DNA of 64,000 bases from Flavobacterium enshiense DK69. Its GTDB lineage: Bacteria > Bacteroidota > Bacteroidia > Flavobacteriales > Flavobacteriaceae. Below the pieces are notes generated by a model that had not been told where the DNA came from, ran no database searches, and saw only the letters and a list, made by a program, of their open reading frames with translations. A program made the translations under genes and the position numbers. Location: contig NZ_AVCS01000028.1 of assembly GCF_000498495.1 (NCBI RefSeq), forward strand, positions 186,001 to 250,000, written 5' to 3'. This document shows, piece after piece, positions 53,634 through 64,000 of this stretch (position 1 is the first letter of the stretch; each line of letters opens with the position of its first letter).

Positions 53634-54152
53634 TTATACTTTGTTTAAAATTTTTAAATATTTGAATAATTCGGAAACAAATTCCTGATGCTTTTCAGCC
53701 ATGGTTCCGATCATAAAACTATTCAGTCGTTTGTCGATTGTTGAAAATCCAACCTTAAACCCCGCTTTTGACTGCAACGTAACCAATTTAAGTATCGGTT
53801 TTTCGACATCATAATAGCTGATCAGCATATCAACCGGTTTCTGAATAAAATCAGACACTTCCTTTTTTTGAAATTCCCCTTTAAATGAAACATTTCTTCT
53901 GGAGAAAAAAGGATTTTCAAAAGTTTCTCTTTTTTTGATCTGATCCTTATATATCAAAACATCGATTGCATTCCGTGAAATACCTCCGGCAACCAGATCC
54001 TCAATCAGTTCACTTTCTTTTGTAAAATAACTCTCATCAATAAGCAAACCGACTGTTTGTATTTTTTCCTGAGTAACGTCCGGCTTATAATTTAACAAGG
54101 ATTTTTTAATCAAATTTTTAATCACAAAATCCTTCATAAATCTTAAAAACAT
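53634..54152 (-). CDS. DUF6913-like protein of unknown function
   Basis: 172 residues, no signal peptide or membrane segment. Features such as [31 protein letters not shown] and [20 protein letters not shown] match a small protein usually found beside dapA in Flavobacteriaceae, as I recall. Met6 (54137) is an equally possible start. Only 2 bp separate it from dapA, so they are co-transcribed. Confidence 0.75.
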   Translation of the reverse strand: MFLRFMKDFVIKNLIKKSLLNYKPDVTQEKIQTVGLLIDESYFTKESELIEDLVAGGISRNAIDVLIYKDQIKKRETFENPFFSRRNVSFKGEFQKKEVSDFIQKPVDMLISYYDVEKPILKLVTLQSKAGFKVGFSTIDKRLNSFMIGTMAEKHQEFVSELFKYLKILNKV

Positions 54153-54200
54153 AGTAATTTTACTTAAAATACGTATTAAACTAACTAAGACACATTACGG

Positions 54201-54983
54201 ATGGTAAAGTTAAGAAAGTATTACCGTTTTAGCACATTATTTATTACAGCTTTTTCGGTTTTTTTGTTGGTTTCCTGTGGCGGAAACAAATACTATAATT
54301 CCAAAATTGAAGGAAAACAAATTGCCATTACCGAGCAAGCCGGCGAAGTAGCAGCGATTGATAATTTCATAAAACCCTATCGCGAACACATCGATAAAGA
54401 ACTCGACAGCGTTTTGGCGTATGCTCCGGAAACGTTAGATAAAAGCAAAGGAGAATGGCAAACAACCATTGGAAATCTGATGGCTGACATGACTGTTGAA
54501 ATGGTCAATCCTATTTTTGTTTCCCGCGAAAATAAAAACATCGATATCTGTCTTTTGAACCATGGCGGTATCCGCGCCGTTTTACCTAAAGGAGATGTAA
54601 CAATCCGAACAGCTTATGAAATAATGCCTTTCGACAACAGCGTAGTGATTGTTGAACTCAAAGGAACCGAAATCCGTGAAATGGCTAATTACATTTTGAA
54701 AGAAAAAAAACCCCATCCTCTTAATGGATTGAAAATTGTTGCCGATAAAAAAACTTTGGCTGTTAAATCTTTGACTGTAAACGAAAAACCTCTTGAAGAT
54801 TCTAAAACATATTATGTGGTTACATCTGATTATTTATCAAGCGGTGGAGACAACATGAATTTCTTTAAGAAATCAGAGAAATTATACGATATGAACTACA
54901 AACTGAGGCATTTGATAATAGATTACTTCAAAAAAGTGGATACAATACCTGTTATCAGCTCAAAAAGAATTATCCTGGAATAA
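54201..54983 (+). CDS. Lipoprotein with 5'-nucleotidase C-terminal domain
   Basis: 260 residues: lipoprotein signal (FLLVSC, Cys26), then a 5'-nucleotidase C-terminal substrate-binding domain. LLNHGGIRAVLPKGDVTIR and TAYEIMPFDNSVVIVELKG are the nucleoside-binding region; TSDYLSSGGDNMNFF near the end completes it. There is no metallophosphatase domain in this protein; that domain is in the next gene, 11 bp on. The two would work as a split UshA-like enzyme at the envelope. Confidence 0.88.
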   Translation: MVKLRKYYRFSTLFITAFSVFLLVSCGGNKYYNSKIEGKQIAITEQAGEVAAIDNFIKPYREHIDKELDSVLAYAPETLDKSKGEWQTTIGNLMADMTVEMVNPIFVSRENKNIDICLLNHGGIRAVLPKGDVTIRTAYEIMPFDNSVVIVELKGTEIREMANYILKEKKPHPLNGLKIVADKKTLAVKSLTVNEKPLEDSKTYYVVTSDYLSSGGDNMNFFKKSEKLYDMNYKLRHLIIDYFKKVDTIPVISSKRIILE

Positions 54984-54994
54984 AAAATTGTACG

Positions 54995-55927
54995 ATGAAA
55001 AGAAGAGCTTTCTTAAAAAATACCGCAGCCAGTTCAGCACTGTTAACTCTGGGAGGATTATCGTTGAGTAGTTTCGATACTCCGGATTCGATATCGGTTA
55101 AAACCAAAAAACTGACCATACTTCACACCAATGATGTTCACAGCCACATCGATCCTTTTCCAGCCACTGATCCAAAAAATCCAAATCTGGGAGGCATAGC
55201 AAGAAGAGCTGCCATCATAGAAAAGATAAGAAAAGAAGAAGAAAATGTACTGTTGCTTGATGCAGGCGATATTTTCCAAGGAACTCCATATTTCAACTAT
55301 TATGGAGGTGAATTGGAATTCCGATTAATGAGTATGCTTCAATATGATGTCGCCACAATGGGCAACCATGATTTCGATAATGGTGTAGATGGTTTTTACG
55401 CTCAACTGCCTCATGCAAAATTTGACTTCGTTTCTGCCAATTACGATTTTAAAAACACCATTCTGAACGGTCTTGTAAAACCATACAAAATCATACATAA
55501 AGACGGAATCAAGATTGGCATTTTCGGCCTAGGGATTGAATTACAGGGATTGGTAAATAAACAACTTTACAAAGAAACTGTTTATAACAACCCGGTTGAA
55601 ATCGCCCAGGATATGACGCGCATCCTGAAACAGGAAAACAACTGTGACCTCATAATCGCCTTATCACACTTAGGTTATAAGTATCCCAATAATCCCGAAA
55701 AAATCTGCGATGTAACTGTTGCACAAAAAACAAAAGATATCGACTTAATCATAGGCGGACACACCCATACTTTTCTCGATAAACCGGTGATTGAAAAAAA
55801 TATCGAGGGAAAAGAAATTCTGATTAATCAGGTAGGATGCTACGGACTTAATTTAGGAAGGATAGATTTCTATTTCGACAAAAAGAACAAAGCAACATCA
55901 AATTCCGGCAGAAGCATTATAGTTTAA
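54995..55927 (+). CDS. Metallophosphatase (5'-nucleotidase N-terminal domain), Tat-exported
   Basis: 310 residues. The signal starts MKRRAFLKNTAAS, a twin-arginine type leader. The calcineurin-like domain has LHTNDVHSHIDPF, DAGDIFQGTP, TMGNHDFDNG, ALSHLGY and GGHTHTFLDKP, a full set of metal ligands. It lacks the C-terminal nucleotide domain, which the upstream gene supplies. The 3' end overlaps the opposing YhhN-like gene by 30 bp. Confidence 0.92.
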   Translation: MKRRAFLKNTAASSALLTLGGLSLSSFDTPDSISVKTKKLTILHTNDVHSHIDPFPATDPKNPNLGGIARRAAIIEKIRKEEENVLLLDAGDIFQGTPYFNYYGGELEFRLMSMLQYDVATMGNHDFDNGVDGFYAQLPHAKFDFVSANYDFKNTILNGLVKPYKIIHKDGIKIGIFGLGIELQGLVNKQLYKETVYNNPVEIAQDMTRILKQENNCDLIIALSHLGYKYPNNPEKICDVTVAQKTKDIDLIIGGHTHTFLDKPVIEKNIEGKEILINQVGCYGLNLGRIDFYFDKKNKATSNSGRSIIV

Positions 55928-56596
55928 TTGTTTCTTTCGGTTTTTCATCATCAATACACTTCGATAGAAAACGTACTGTGAAACGGAGTATGCAGCAATT
56001 ATCATAGGCCTGAAAATCGGAATTGAAACATAATAGAAATCAACTACGACTAAAAATTGCATAAAAGTTGCAATAATCACACTTATAAGGATATAAGTAT
56101 TCACTTTGTCTGAGTAGATAAAATAGTTTGCCATAACCAAACCGCCTATTGCTATTACCAGAGCGCCGTTAATTATAAAGAAGATGTATGCCTGACCTAA
56201 ACTATCACTGATAAGCCCAAGAACGGTTATCGACAACATTAAAAAAGGCAACGTCCCAATTATAAACGGCGTGGATTGTGGAAACCTGAATTTTTTAATC
56301 AGCAAAAGAAACACAAATAACCTGCTTAAAAAAGTATTGAAAGCCCCTACAATAAACATTGTTTTACCAGCATTGATAAAACAAATATTTGCAATCCAAA
56401 TAAAGAAAAGGGATAATACAAAATAACGATTTATTTTAGTTTCGGTTCTAATATACATCAAAACCAAAACAGGCATCAACAATGGCTTAAAAACATACAA
56501 CAAAGGAGAATATTTTAAATATTCCGCATAAATCAAAATTAAGCTTATAACCACATAAGCCAGCGCTAGTACTTTTGTTAATTTATCTTTTCCCAT
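55898..56596 (-). CDS. YhhN-like integral membrane protein 1
   Basis: 232 residues with about eight hydrophobic helices. The KPLLMPVLVL motif (about 37-46) after the first helices places it in the YhhN/TMEM86 family, whose animal members are lysoplasmalogenases. In helix 3 the GD/CD seen in its two paralogues is replaced (FFIWIANICFIN). Third gene of a tandem of three; the end overlaps the phosphatase gene tail to tail by 30 bp. Confidence 0.75.
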   Translation of the reverse strand: MGKDKLTKVLALAYVVISLILIYAEYLKYSPLLYVFKPLLMPVLVLMYIRTETKINRYFVLSLFFIWIANICFINAGKTMFIVGAFNTFLSRLFVFLLLIKKFRFPQSTPFIIGTLPFLMLSITVLGLISDSLGQAYIFFIINGALVIAIGGLVMANYFIYSDKVNTYILISVIIATFMQFLVVVDFYYVSIPIFRPMIIAAYSVSQYVFYRSVLMMKNRKKQLNYNASAGI

Positions 56597-56644
56597 TTAG
56601 AAATCCATTCCTATTCCATTGCTTAGGTTCTAAAACAACTATTA

Positions 56645-57347
56645 TTACGTGTTTTTTATATAACTATTATTACGATTTCTTTGTCTGCTTTTTTTCGTCA
56701 GAAAGTACTTGGTTAAATAATAGTATGACAAAACCTGAGCTAAGTTATTCACATACTCCAAAATCTCTATTTCAAAATAATCTTTTTTAAGAACGTAAAA
56801 AACATCAGAAATTATAAATGACAAACTCGCTAACAGCATAAAGGTCGTATATCGAGACGGAAGCATAATATAGTTCCATGATGATATAAAACCAATTAAC
56901 ACCAAAACAACTCCGTAAATCACTAACAACCAAACATATTCTGTTCTGGAGGCCATCACAATATCCATTAAGCTAACTTGTAAAAAAACAAGCAAAAAAA
57001 TACATATCAGCAAAACCAGCAAGTGGGTCCTATTGACAAAATGATATCGTATCCGTATAAAATCATCAAAAATCCCTTTGAAATAAATAAGATAACCCAA
57101 AAGAAAGAGCGATATAATTAACGGAAAAAAACTATCGGGATCGATAAGCGTTATCATATCACAAGCGAAAAACAAACTGACAATAGCCATGTAAACCCAG
57201 TTCACTATCATCTTTTTTTCCTGCAAATAATAAAACACGATTGCTGGTACAATAACAGGTTTTGAAATCAGCATCAACTCTGTATTATTAAGAATTACTG
57301 ATAACATAAAAACGGCGCTGGCAATAAAATACAAAAGCAAAGCTGGC

Positions 57348-57367
<20 letters not shown>
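56645..57367 (-). CDS. YhhN-like integral membrane protein 2
   Basis: 240 residues, about eight helices. KPVIVPAIVFYYLQEKK is the family motif; VSLFFACDMITLID and LSFIISDVFYVLKKDYF supply the two conserved Asp positions. Middle copy of the tandem; its start overlaps the end of the upstream copy by 20 bp, so the two are translationally coupled. Enzyme activity unproven. Confidence 0.75.
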
Positions 57368-60110
<2,743 letters not shown>

Positions 60111-60138
60111 CCGAATATCCTTTTTTAAAACAGTAAAA

Positions 60139-60612
60139 CTATTGCTCTAAAATACCGTTCATCTGCTCAAACAATTCACCTTGGGTAAAAATAGCACCCT
60201 GTTGAATTAAATTGAATATTTCCGTGTTTCTGTCGTCTGCAAAAACTTTCTGGCCGCGCTGAATTTCAACATTATCCGTAAACAAATTATCACTCAGCCA
60301 TTGCAAACCTTCTTTTTTAAGCAGATCCACTTCCGGTATCAGGGAACGAATAATAATCGTCATCATATGAATCTCGGTACAGTGGAAAAGGAAAATATAA
60401 TTTTTAGAATAATGCTCCAGGTATTTCGCATTACCCAAAACCCCTTCCCAAATCAAATCGGAGAAAACATCAATTTCCTGTTCGGCTACTTCCGGTGTTT
60501 TATTCTTGATAGAATCCCATTCACTTTTGTCAATAGACTGTGAAGCCAGAAAGTTAATAAATTCCGGGTGCAGTTCTTCCAGCTGTTCCTTTGTAAGACG
60601 TGTATATTTCAT
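60139..60612 (-). CDS. DUF6495 family protein
   Basis: 157 residues, acidic, no signal peptide. KYTRLTKEQLEELHPEFINF and NYIFLFHCTEIHMMTIIIRS are the recognisable blocks of this Bacteroidota-specific family. Role unknown. It lies between rplI and ligA, same strand. Confidence 0.75.
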   Translation of the reverse strand: MKYTRLTKEQLEELHPEFINFLASQSIDKSEWDSIKNKTPEVAEQEIDVFSDLIWEGVLGNAKYLEHYSKNYIFLFHCTEIHMMTIIIRSLIPEVDLLKKEGLQWLSDNLFTDNVEIQRGQKVFADDRNTEIFNLIQQGAIFTQGELFEQMNGILEQ

Positions 60613-60664
60613 TTTGAATCCGAAGTGTTTTGAATCGGGTAATCGAAAGTTATAAAGTTATAAA

Positions 60665-60692
60665 AAAAGTCCCGATTTACATCGGGACTTTT
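60665..60692 (-). terminator. Terminator of the rpsF-rpsR-rplI operon
   Basis: A perfect 12-bp stem (AAAAGTCCCGAT 60665-60676 with ATCGGGACTTTT 60681-60692) with T residues after it on the minus strand, 20 bp past the rplI stop. Confidence 0.9.
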
Positions 60693-60711
60693 CTACTTAT
60701 CTTTTTAGAAA

Positions 60712-61155
60712 TTAAGCTTGTTCAGCGATAATTTCGTAAGCTAATTCAACGATTACATCACGGTGTAAACGAACTGAAGCAGTATATTTACCAGTACGTT
60801 TAACGATACCTGAAGTGATGAATTTTTTGTCGATAGATTGACCGTTTTTCTCTAAAATCTCAGCGATGTCAGCATTAGTAACTGATCCGAATAATTTCTC
60901 ACCACCTGCTTTAGCAGTAATCTTGATATCTAAAGCTTTTAAAGCCTCACCGATAGCTTTCGCATCAGCAACGATTTTAGCTTCTTTGTGAGCTTTTTGT
61001 TTTAGGTTTTCAGCCAAAACTTTTTTAGCAGAAGGTGTCGCTAAAATAGCAAAACCTTGAGGGATTAAGAAGTTACGACCGTAACCTGGTTTTACAGATA
61101 CTACGTCATCTTTAAATCCTAAATTCTGAACGTCTTGTTTTAAAATAAGTTCCAT
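60712..61155 (-). CDS. rplI: Ribosomal protein bL9
   Basis: 147 residues: N-terminal rRNA-binding domain MELILKQDVQNLGFKDDVVS with VKPGYGRNFLIPQGFA, connecting helix, and C-terminal globular domain. Last gene of the rpsF-rpsR-rplI operon. Confidence 0.97.
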   Translation of the reverse strand: MELILKQDVQNLGFKDDVVSVKPGYGRNFLIPQGFAILATPSAKKVLAENLKQKAHKEAKIVADAKAIGEALKALDIKITAKAGGEKLFGSVTNADIAEILEKNGQSIDKKFITSGIVKRTGKYTASVRLHRDVIVELAYEIIAEQA

Positions 61156-61221
61156 GTTGTTGTCCTTATGTTTTAGAAGTTAGGTTCCATTTGACCGGAA
61201 ACCAACAACTGTAATTTTTAA

Positions 61222-61518
61222 TTATTTTAATAAATCGGCCACGTATGGCATTAAAGCTAAGTGACGAGCTCTCTTAACAGCTACAGACACTTTTCTTTGG
61301 TATTTTAATGAAGTTCCAGTTAAACGACGAGGAAGAATTTTTCCTTGCTCGTTAACGAATTTCAATAAGAAATCTGCATCTTTATAATCGATATATTTGA
61401 TTCCAGATTTTTTGAAACGACAATACTTTTTAGTTTTGTTAGTTTCTATATTTAAAGGCGTTAGATATCTGATATCTCCGTCTTTTTTTCCTGAAGCGGA
61501 TTGTTGTAAAGTTGCCAT
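61222..61518 (-). CDS. rpsR: Ribosomal protein bS18
   Basis: 98 residues; [20 protein letters not shown] and [20 protein letters not shown] are the rRNA-contacting core. A Bacteroidota-typical N-terminal extension (first about 25 residues) precedes it. Five bp after rpsF. Confidence 0.97.
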   Translation of the reverse strand: MATLQQSASGKKDGDIRYLTPLNIETNKTKKYCRFKKSGIKYIDYKDADFLLKFVNEQGKILPRRLTGTSLKYQRKVSVAVKRARHLALMPYVADLLK

Positions 61519-61523
61519 AATAA

Positions 61524-61865
61524 TTATGCTTTAGCTGCTTTTAATTTTGCTCTTCTTCTTTCTGCCCAAGCTACCGCGTGTTTGTCTAAACTTACAGTTA
61601 AGAAACGCATAACTCTTTCGTCACGTCTGAATTCAGTTTCTAAAGCGATTAAAATCTCTCCAGATACTTTGAATTCGAACAAATGGTAAAAACCACTTTT
61701 CTTGTGTTGGATTTCGTAAGCCATTTTCTTTAAGCCCCAATCCTCTTTTGACACCATCTCTGCTCCTTTAGAAGTAAGAAAATCTTCAAACTTGCTAACT
61801 GTTTCCTTTACCTGTTGTTCAGATAAAACGGGATTCAAGATGAAAACAGTTTCATAATGATTCAT
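61524..61865 (-). CDS. rpsF: Ribosomal protein bS6
   Basis: 113 residues starting [20 protein letters not shown]; the [20 protein letters not shown] block follows. Forms a heterodimer with bS18 on the small subunit platform. First gene of the operon. Confidence 0.97.
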   Translation of the reverse strand: MNHYETVFILNPVLSEQQVKETVSKFEDFLTSKGAEMVSKEDWGLKKMAYEIQHKKSGFYHLFEFKVSGEILIALETEFRRDERVMRFLTVSLDKHAVAWAERRRAKLKAAKA

Positions 61866-61898
61866 AGTAAAAATATTTATTTGTTATAAAATTGGGTG

Positions 61899-61928
61899 CA
61901 AAAATAACGATTTAAATTTAACCTGCAA
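61899..61928 (-). promoter_or_regulatory. rpsF operon promoter
   Basis: TATTTTTG on the minus strand (61906-61899) with TTG (61928-61926) 19 bp upstream. About 34 bp before the rpsF ATG. Confidence 0.65.
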
Positions 61929-62037
61929 TACCATTTTAGGTATTTTAGACGAAATGCAACTTTTTCACATATTTCTTTTGGATATTGAAACAATTTAATT
62001 ATTTTTATTTCGATAATAACTCTTAACCACTAAGCTT

Positions 62038-62736
62038 ATGAAAATAAATTGTATAGTAGTTGATGATAGTAGCATCCAAAGATTGACAATTACCAAATTG
62101 GTAAACGACAACCCAAATCTGGAGCTTGTAGGCGAATTTTCTAATGCTGTGGAAGCCAAAAACTGTATCACAAACAAGAATGTGGATTTGGTTTTTTTGG
62201 ACATCGAAATGCCTGTCATAAATGGTTTCGACCTTTTGGACGGTTTAAAAGCAAAACCGCAGGTAATTTTCATTACCTCAAAGGCCGAGTATGCGGTAAA
62301 AGCATTTGATTATGCCGCGACGGATTACCTTCACAAACCCATTACACGAGAACGCTTTGCCCAGGCCGTAAAAAAAGCCATTAGCATGATCTCGTTAAGT
62401 AAAGAAAACGGTGGTGAAGAAGAAAGCCCTCATATCTTTATCAAGAGTAACCTAAAAAAACTGAAAATTTACATCTCACGAATCAAATGGATCGAAGCTT
62501 ACGGCGATTATGTTAAAGTAATCACCGAAGAAGACAATCACTTGGTTCTATCAACCATGAAAGCCTTTGAAAACGAATTACCTAAAGAAAAATTCATCCG
62601 TGTTCACAAGTCATTCATTGTAAACATTGATAAAATTGAAAAATTCAACAGCAAATTTGCAGAAATCGGTTCGAATAAAATTCCGTTGAGCCGCAACAAA
62701 AAAGAAGACTTGGTAAAAGCTATCGAAAACGGTTAA
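62038..62736 (+). CDS. LytTR-family response regulator
   Basis: 232 residues: receiver domain with VVDDSSIQR, phosphoacceptor D55 in VFLDIEMPVINGFD, and KP in LHKPITRERFA; a LytTR DNA-binding domain (about 130-230) with WIEAYGDYVKV and FIRVHKSFIVNIDKI. No histidine kinase is adjacent; in Bacteroidota the partner is often a distant LytS/YehU-type kinase. Its last 4 bp overlap the priA stop on the other strand. Confidence 0.92.
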   Translation: MKINCIVVDDSSIQRLTITKLVNDNPNLELVGEFSNAVEAKNCITNKNVDLVFLDIEMPVINGFDLLDGLKAKPQVIFITSKAEYAVKAFDYAATDYLHKPITRERFAQAVKKAISMISLSKENGGEEESPHIFIKSNLKKLKIYISRIKWIEAYGDYVKVITEEDNHLVLSTMKAFENELPKEKFIRVHKSFIVNIDKIEKFNSKFAEIGSNKIPLSRNKKEDLVKAIENG

Positions 62737-64000
62737 TAATTATCGACATTAATTGTAACTTTTATAGCTCTATATTGAGCAATTGCCTCAAAACTATTCA
62801 GTACGCGCTGGATAGTTTTTTTTGTTTGTCCCAAATGGTTCTGATTCGGAATCTTAATCAGAATCGTTCTGATATATTCATTGCGAATACGACTTATAGC
62901 CGGTTCTTCCGGACCCAAAACAGGAATCTGCAATTGCTGTACCAAAACGTTATACAACCATAACGAACCTTCCTTCAGCTTATCAAAATCCCTGTGCTTT
63001 AACGTTAACTTTACCAAACGGTAATATGGCGGATATTTGAAATTATGACGCTCATACACAAGCTCATTATACATCCCGTTATAATCATTGTGCGTTACCT
63101 GCTGAATGATATTGTGGTACGGATTATAGGTCTGAATCATCACTTTTCCGGATTTCTCACTCCTGCCCGCCCGTCCGGCAACCTGCATCATCATCTGGTA
63201 GGCCCGCTCGTGTGAACGGAAATCCGGTTGGTTCAGCATATTATCAGCATTCATCACACCTACCAATGTTACATTATCGAAATGCAATCCTTTGGCCAGC
63301 ATTTGTGTGCCCACCAAGACATCTATTTCCTGATTCTTAAACGAATCAATAATTTTCTCGTACCCAAATTTACCTCTTGTGGTATCCTGATCCATTCTTC
63401 CGATGGTTTTTTCCGGAAACAGCTTCTTGAGTTCAATTTCAATCTGCTCCGTACCAAAACCTTTTGTTGACAAATCCACCGACTGACAGGCATGACAATG
63501 CGTTGGATTCGCAATCGAATGGCCACAGTAATGACAACGCAATTGGTTTTTAAATTTATAATAGGTCAAACTCACATCACAGCTTGGACATTGAGGCACG
63601 TGTCCGCATGTCATACATTCCACAAAAGGAGAATAACCGCGACGGTTCTGAAACAAGATTACCTGTTCTCCTTTAGATAAAGCTTCCGTCATCGCTTCCA
63701 ACAAATCATCGCTGAAATGCCCGTTCATTTTCTTCCGCTTATACTTGTCTTTTAAATCCACCAGATAGATTTGAGGCAAAACAACATTTCCGAAACGTTC
63801 AAAAAGTTCAACCAAACCATATTTTTTTGCCTTTACATTATGATAGGTTTCCAGACTCGGAGTCGCAGAACCCAGTAGCACTTTAGCTTTGTGCTGGGAC
63901 GCCAGAACAATGGCTGCATCACGGGCATGATAGCGTGGTGCAGGATCGAATTGCTTGAAAGTCTGTTCATGCTCTTCGTCGATAACTATCAGTCCTAAAT
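62733..64000 (-). CDS. priA: Primosomal protein N' (PriA helicase), N-terminal part outside the window
   Basis: The frame is open to the window edge, so the protein begins beyond 64000. Seen: the Walker B IDEEH followed by QTFKQFDPAPRYHARDAA, motif III LLGSATPSLETY, the eight-Cys zinc module (CMTCG, CPSC, CHYCG, CHAC), GTEQIEIELKKLFPEKTI and the late helicase block VAGRAGRSEKSG. PriA restarts stalled replication forks. The GTG near 63881 is internal, not the start. Confidence 0.96.
   Translation of the reverse strand, partial: LGLIVIDEEHEQTFKQFDPAPRYHARDAAIVLASQHKAKVLLGSATPSLETYHNVKAKKYGLVELFERFGNVVLPQIYLVDLKDKYKRKKMNGHFSDDLLEAMTEALSKGEQVILFQNRRGYSPFVECMTCGHVPQCPSCDVSLTYYKFKNQLRCHYCGHSIANPTHCHACQSVDLSTKGFGTEQIEIELKKLFPEKTIGRMDQDTTRGKFGYEKIIDSFKNQEIDVLVGTQMLAKGLHFDNVTLVGVMNADNMLNQPDFRSHERAYQMMMQVAGRAGRSEKSGKVMIQTYNPYHNIIQQVTHNDYNGMYNELVYERHNFKYPPYYRLVKLTLKHRDFDKLKEGSLWLYNVLVQQLQIPVLGPEEPAISRIRNEYIRTILIKIPNQNHLGQTKKTIQRVLNSFEAIAQYRAIKVTINVDNY

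Noticed and set aside
54201..55927. Frameshifted single 5'-nucleotidase gene
   Set aside because: The domains are in reversed order and each gene has its own complete start and export signal, so this is two genes rather than a broken one.
62733..63881. A 382-residue complete helicase gene
   Set aside because: The frame is open to the window edge and contains the DEEH Walker B motif upstream, so this is a truncated view of priA.

Overview
The window is an ordinary chromosomal stretch of a Bacteroidota bacterium, almost certainly Flavobacteriaceae and most likely Flavobacterium or a close relative. Evidence: AT-rich DNA; several promoters of the Bacteroidota form (TTG, about 18-22 bp, TAnnTTTG); four cargo proteins with type IX secretion (T9SS) C-terminal sorting domains plus a T9SS-associated DUF4835/PorD protein; a DnaQ-GIY-YIG fusion; the N-acyl-ornithine type of arginine pathway; FabV; and lineage families such as DUF6495 and DUF6913-like. 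I see no rRNA, tRNA, CRISPR array, insertion sequence or prophage.

Layout. 1-8 kb: a flavodoxin-reductase-like gene, glyA and fahA back to back, a lipoprotein, and a beta-propeller protein followed by a T9SS-secreted amidase. 7.7-16.3 kb: the arginine operon (GNAT, argG, argC, argD, argF', argB, argE, argH), preceded by a promoter and a roughly 320-nt leader that encodes a 27-residue peptide with three CGG arginine codons. 16.3-25 kb: ytxJ and clpB diverging from a motif-rich promoter, an MFS transporter, small secreted proteins, a GNAT, a histidine phosphatase, smpB and a DUF4136-like lipoprotein. 25-34 kb: pcm, then a same-strand run (Gfo/Idh/MocA, hbd, DUF1015, yggS, exonuclease-GIY-YIG, K+ channel, miaA, acyl-ACP thioesterase). 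34-38 kb: a two-component system, coaE and a glycosyltransferase. 38-45.5 kb: three tandem, mutually related T9SS cargo/adhesin genes. 45.8-54.2 kb: a housekeeping run read leftwards (DUF6913-like, dapA, ferritin, bamD, rpoZ, coaBC, DUF4835/porD, recN, fabV). 54-58 kb: a 5'-nucleotidase split into two genes in reversed domain order, then three tandem YhhN-like membrane proteins. 58-64 kb: ligA, DUF6495, rpsF-rpsR-rplI, a LytTR regulator and the 3' part of priA.

The arginine operon is the most coherent functional unit. It carries every step from acetyl/succinyl-glutamate to arginine, including an N-acylornithine carbamoyltransferase whose specificity position holds Ala rather than Pro or Glu. 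Its first gene is a GNAT that may replace N-acetylglutamate synthase. The leader peptide, the possible alternative RNA pairings and a structured insert between argB and argE make it the best place to look for undescribed regulation. Other points of interest are the shared promoters and paralogous modules of the T9SS cluster, a perfect 32-bp palindrome upstream of its largest gene, helically phased TTGTC motifs before clpB, and Flavobacterium-type intergenic palindromic repeats.
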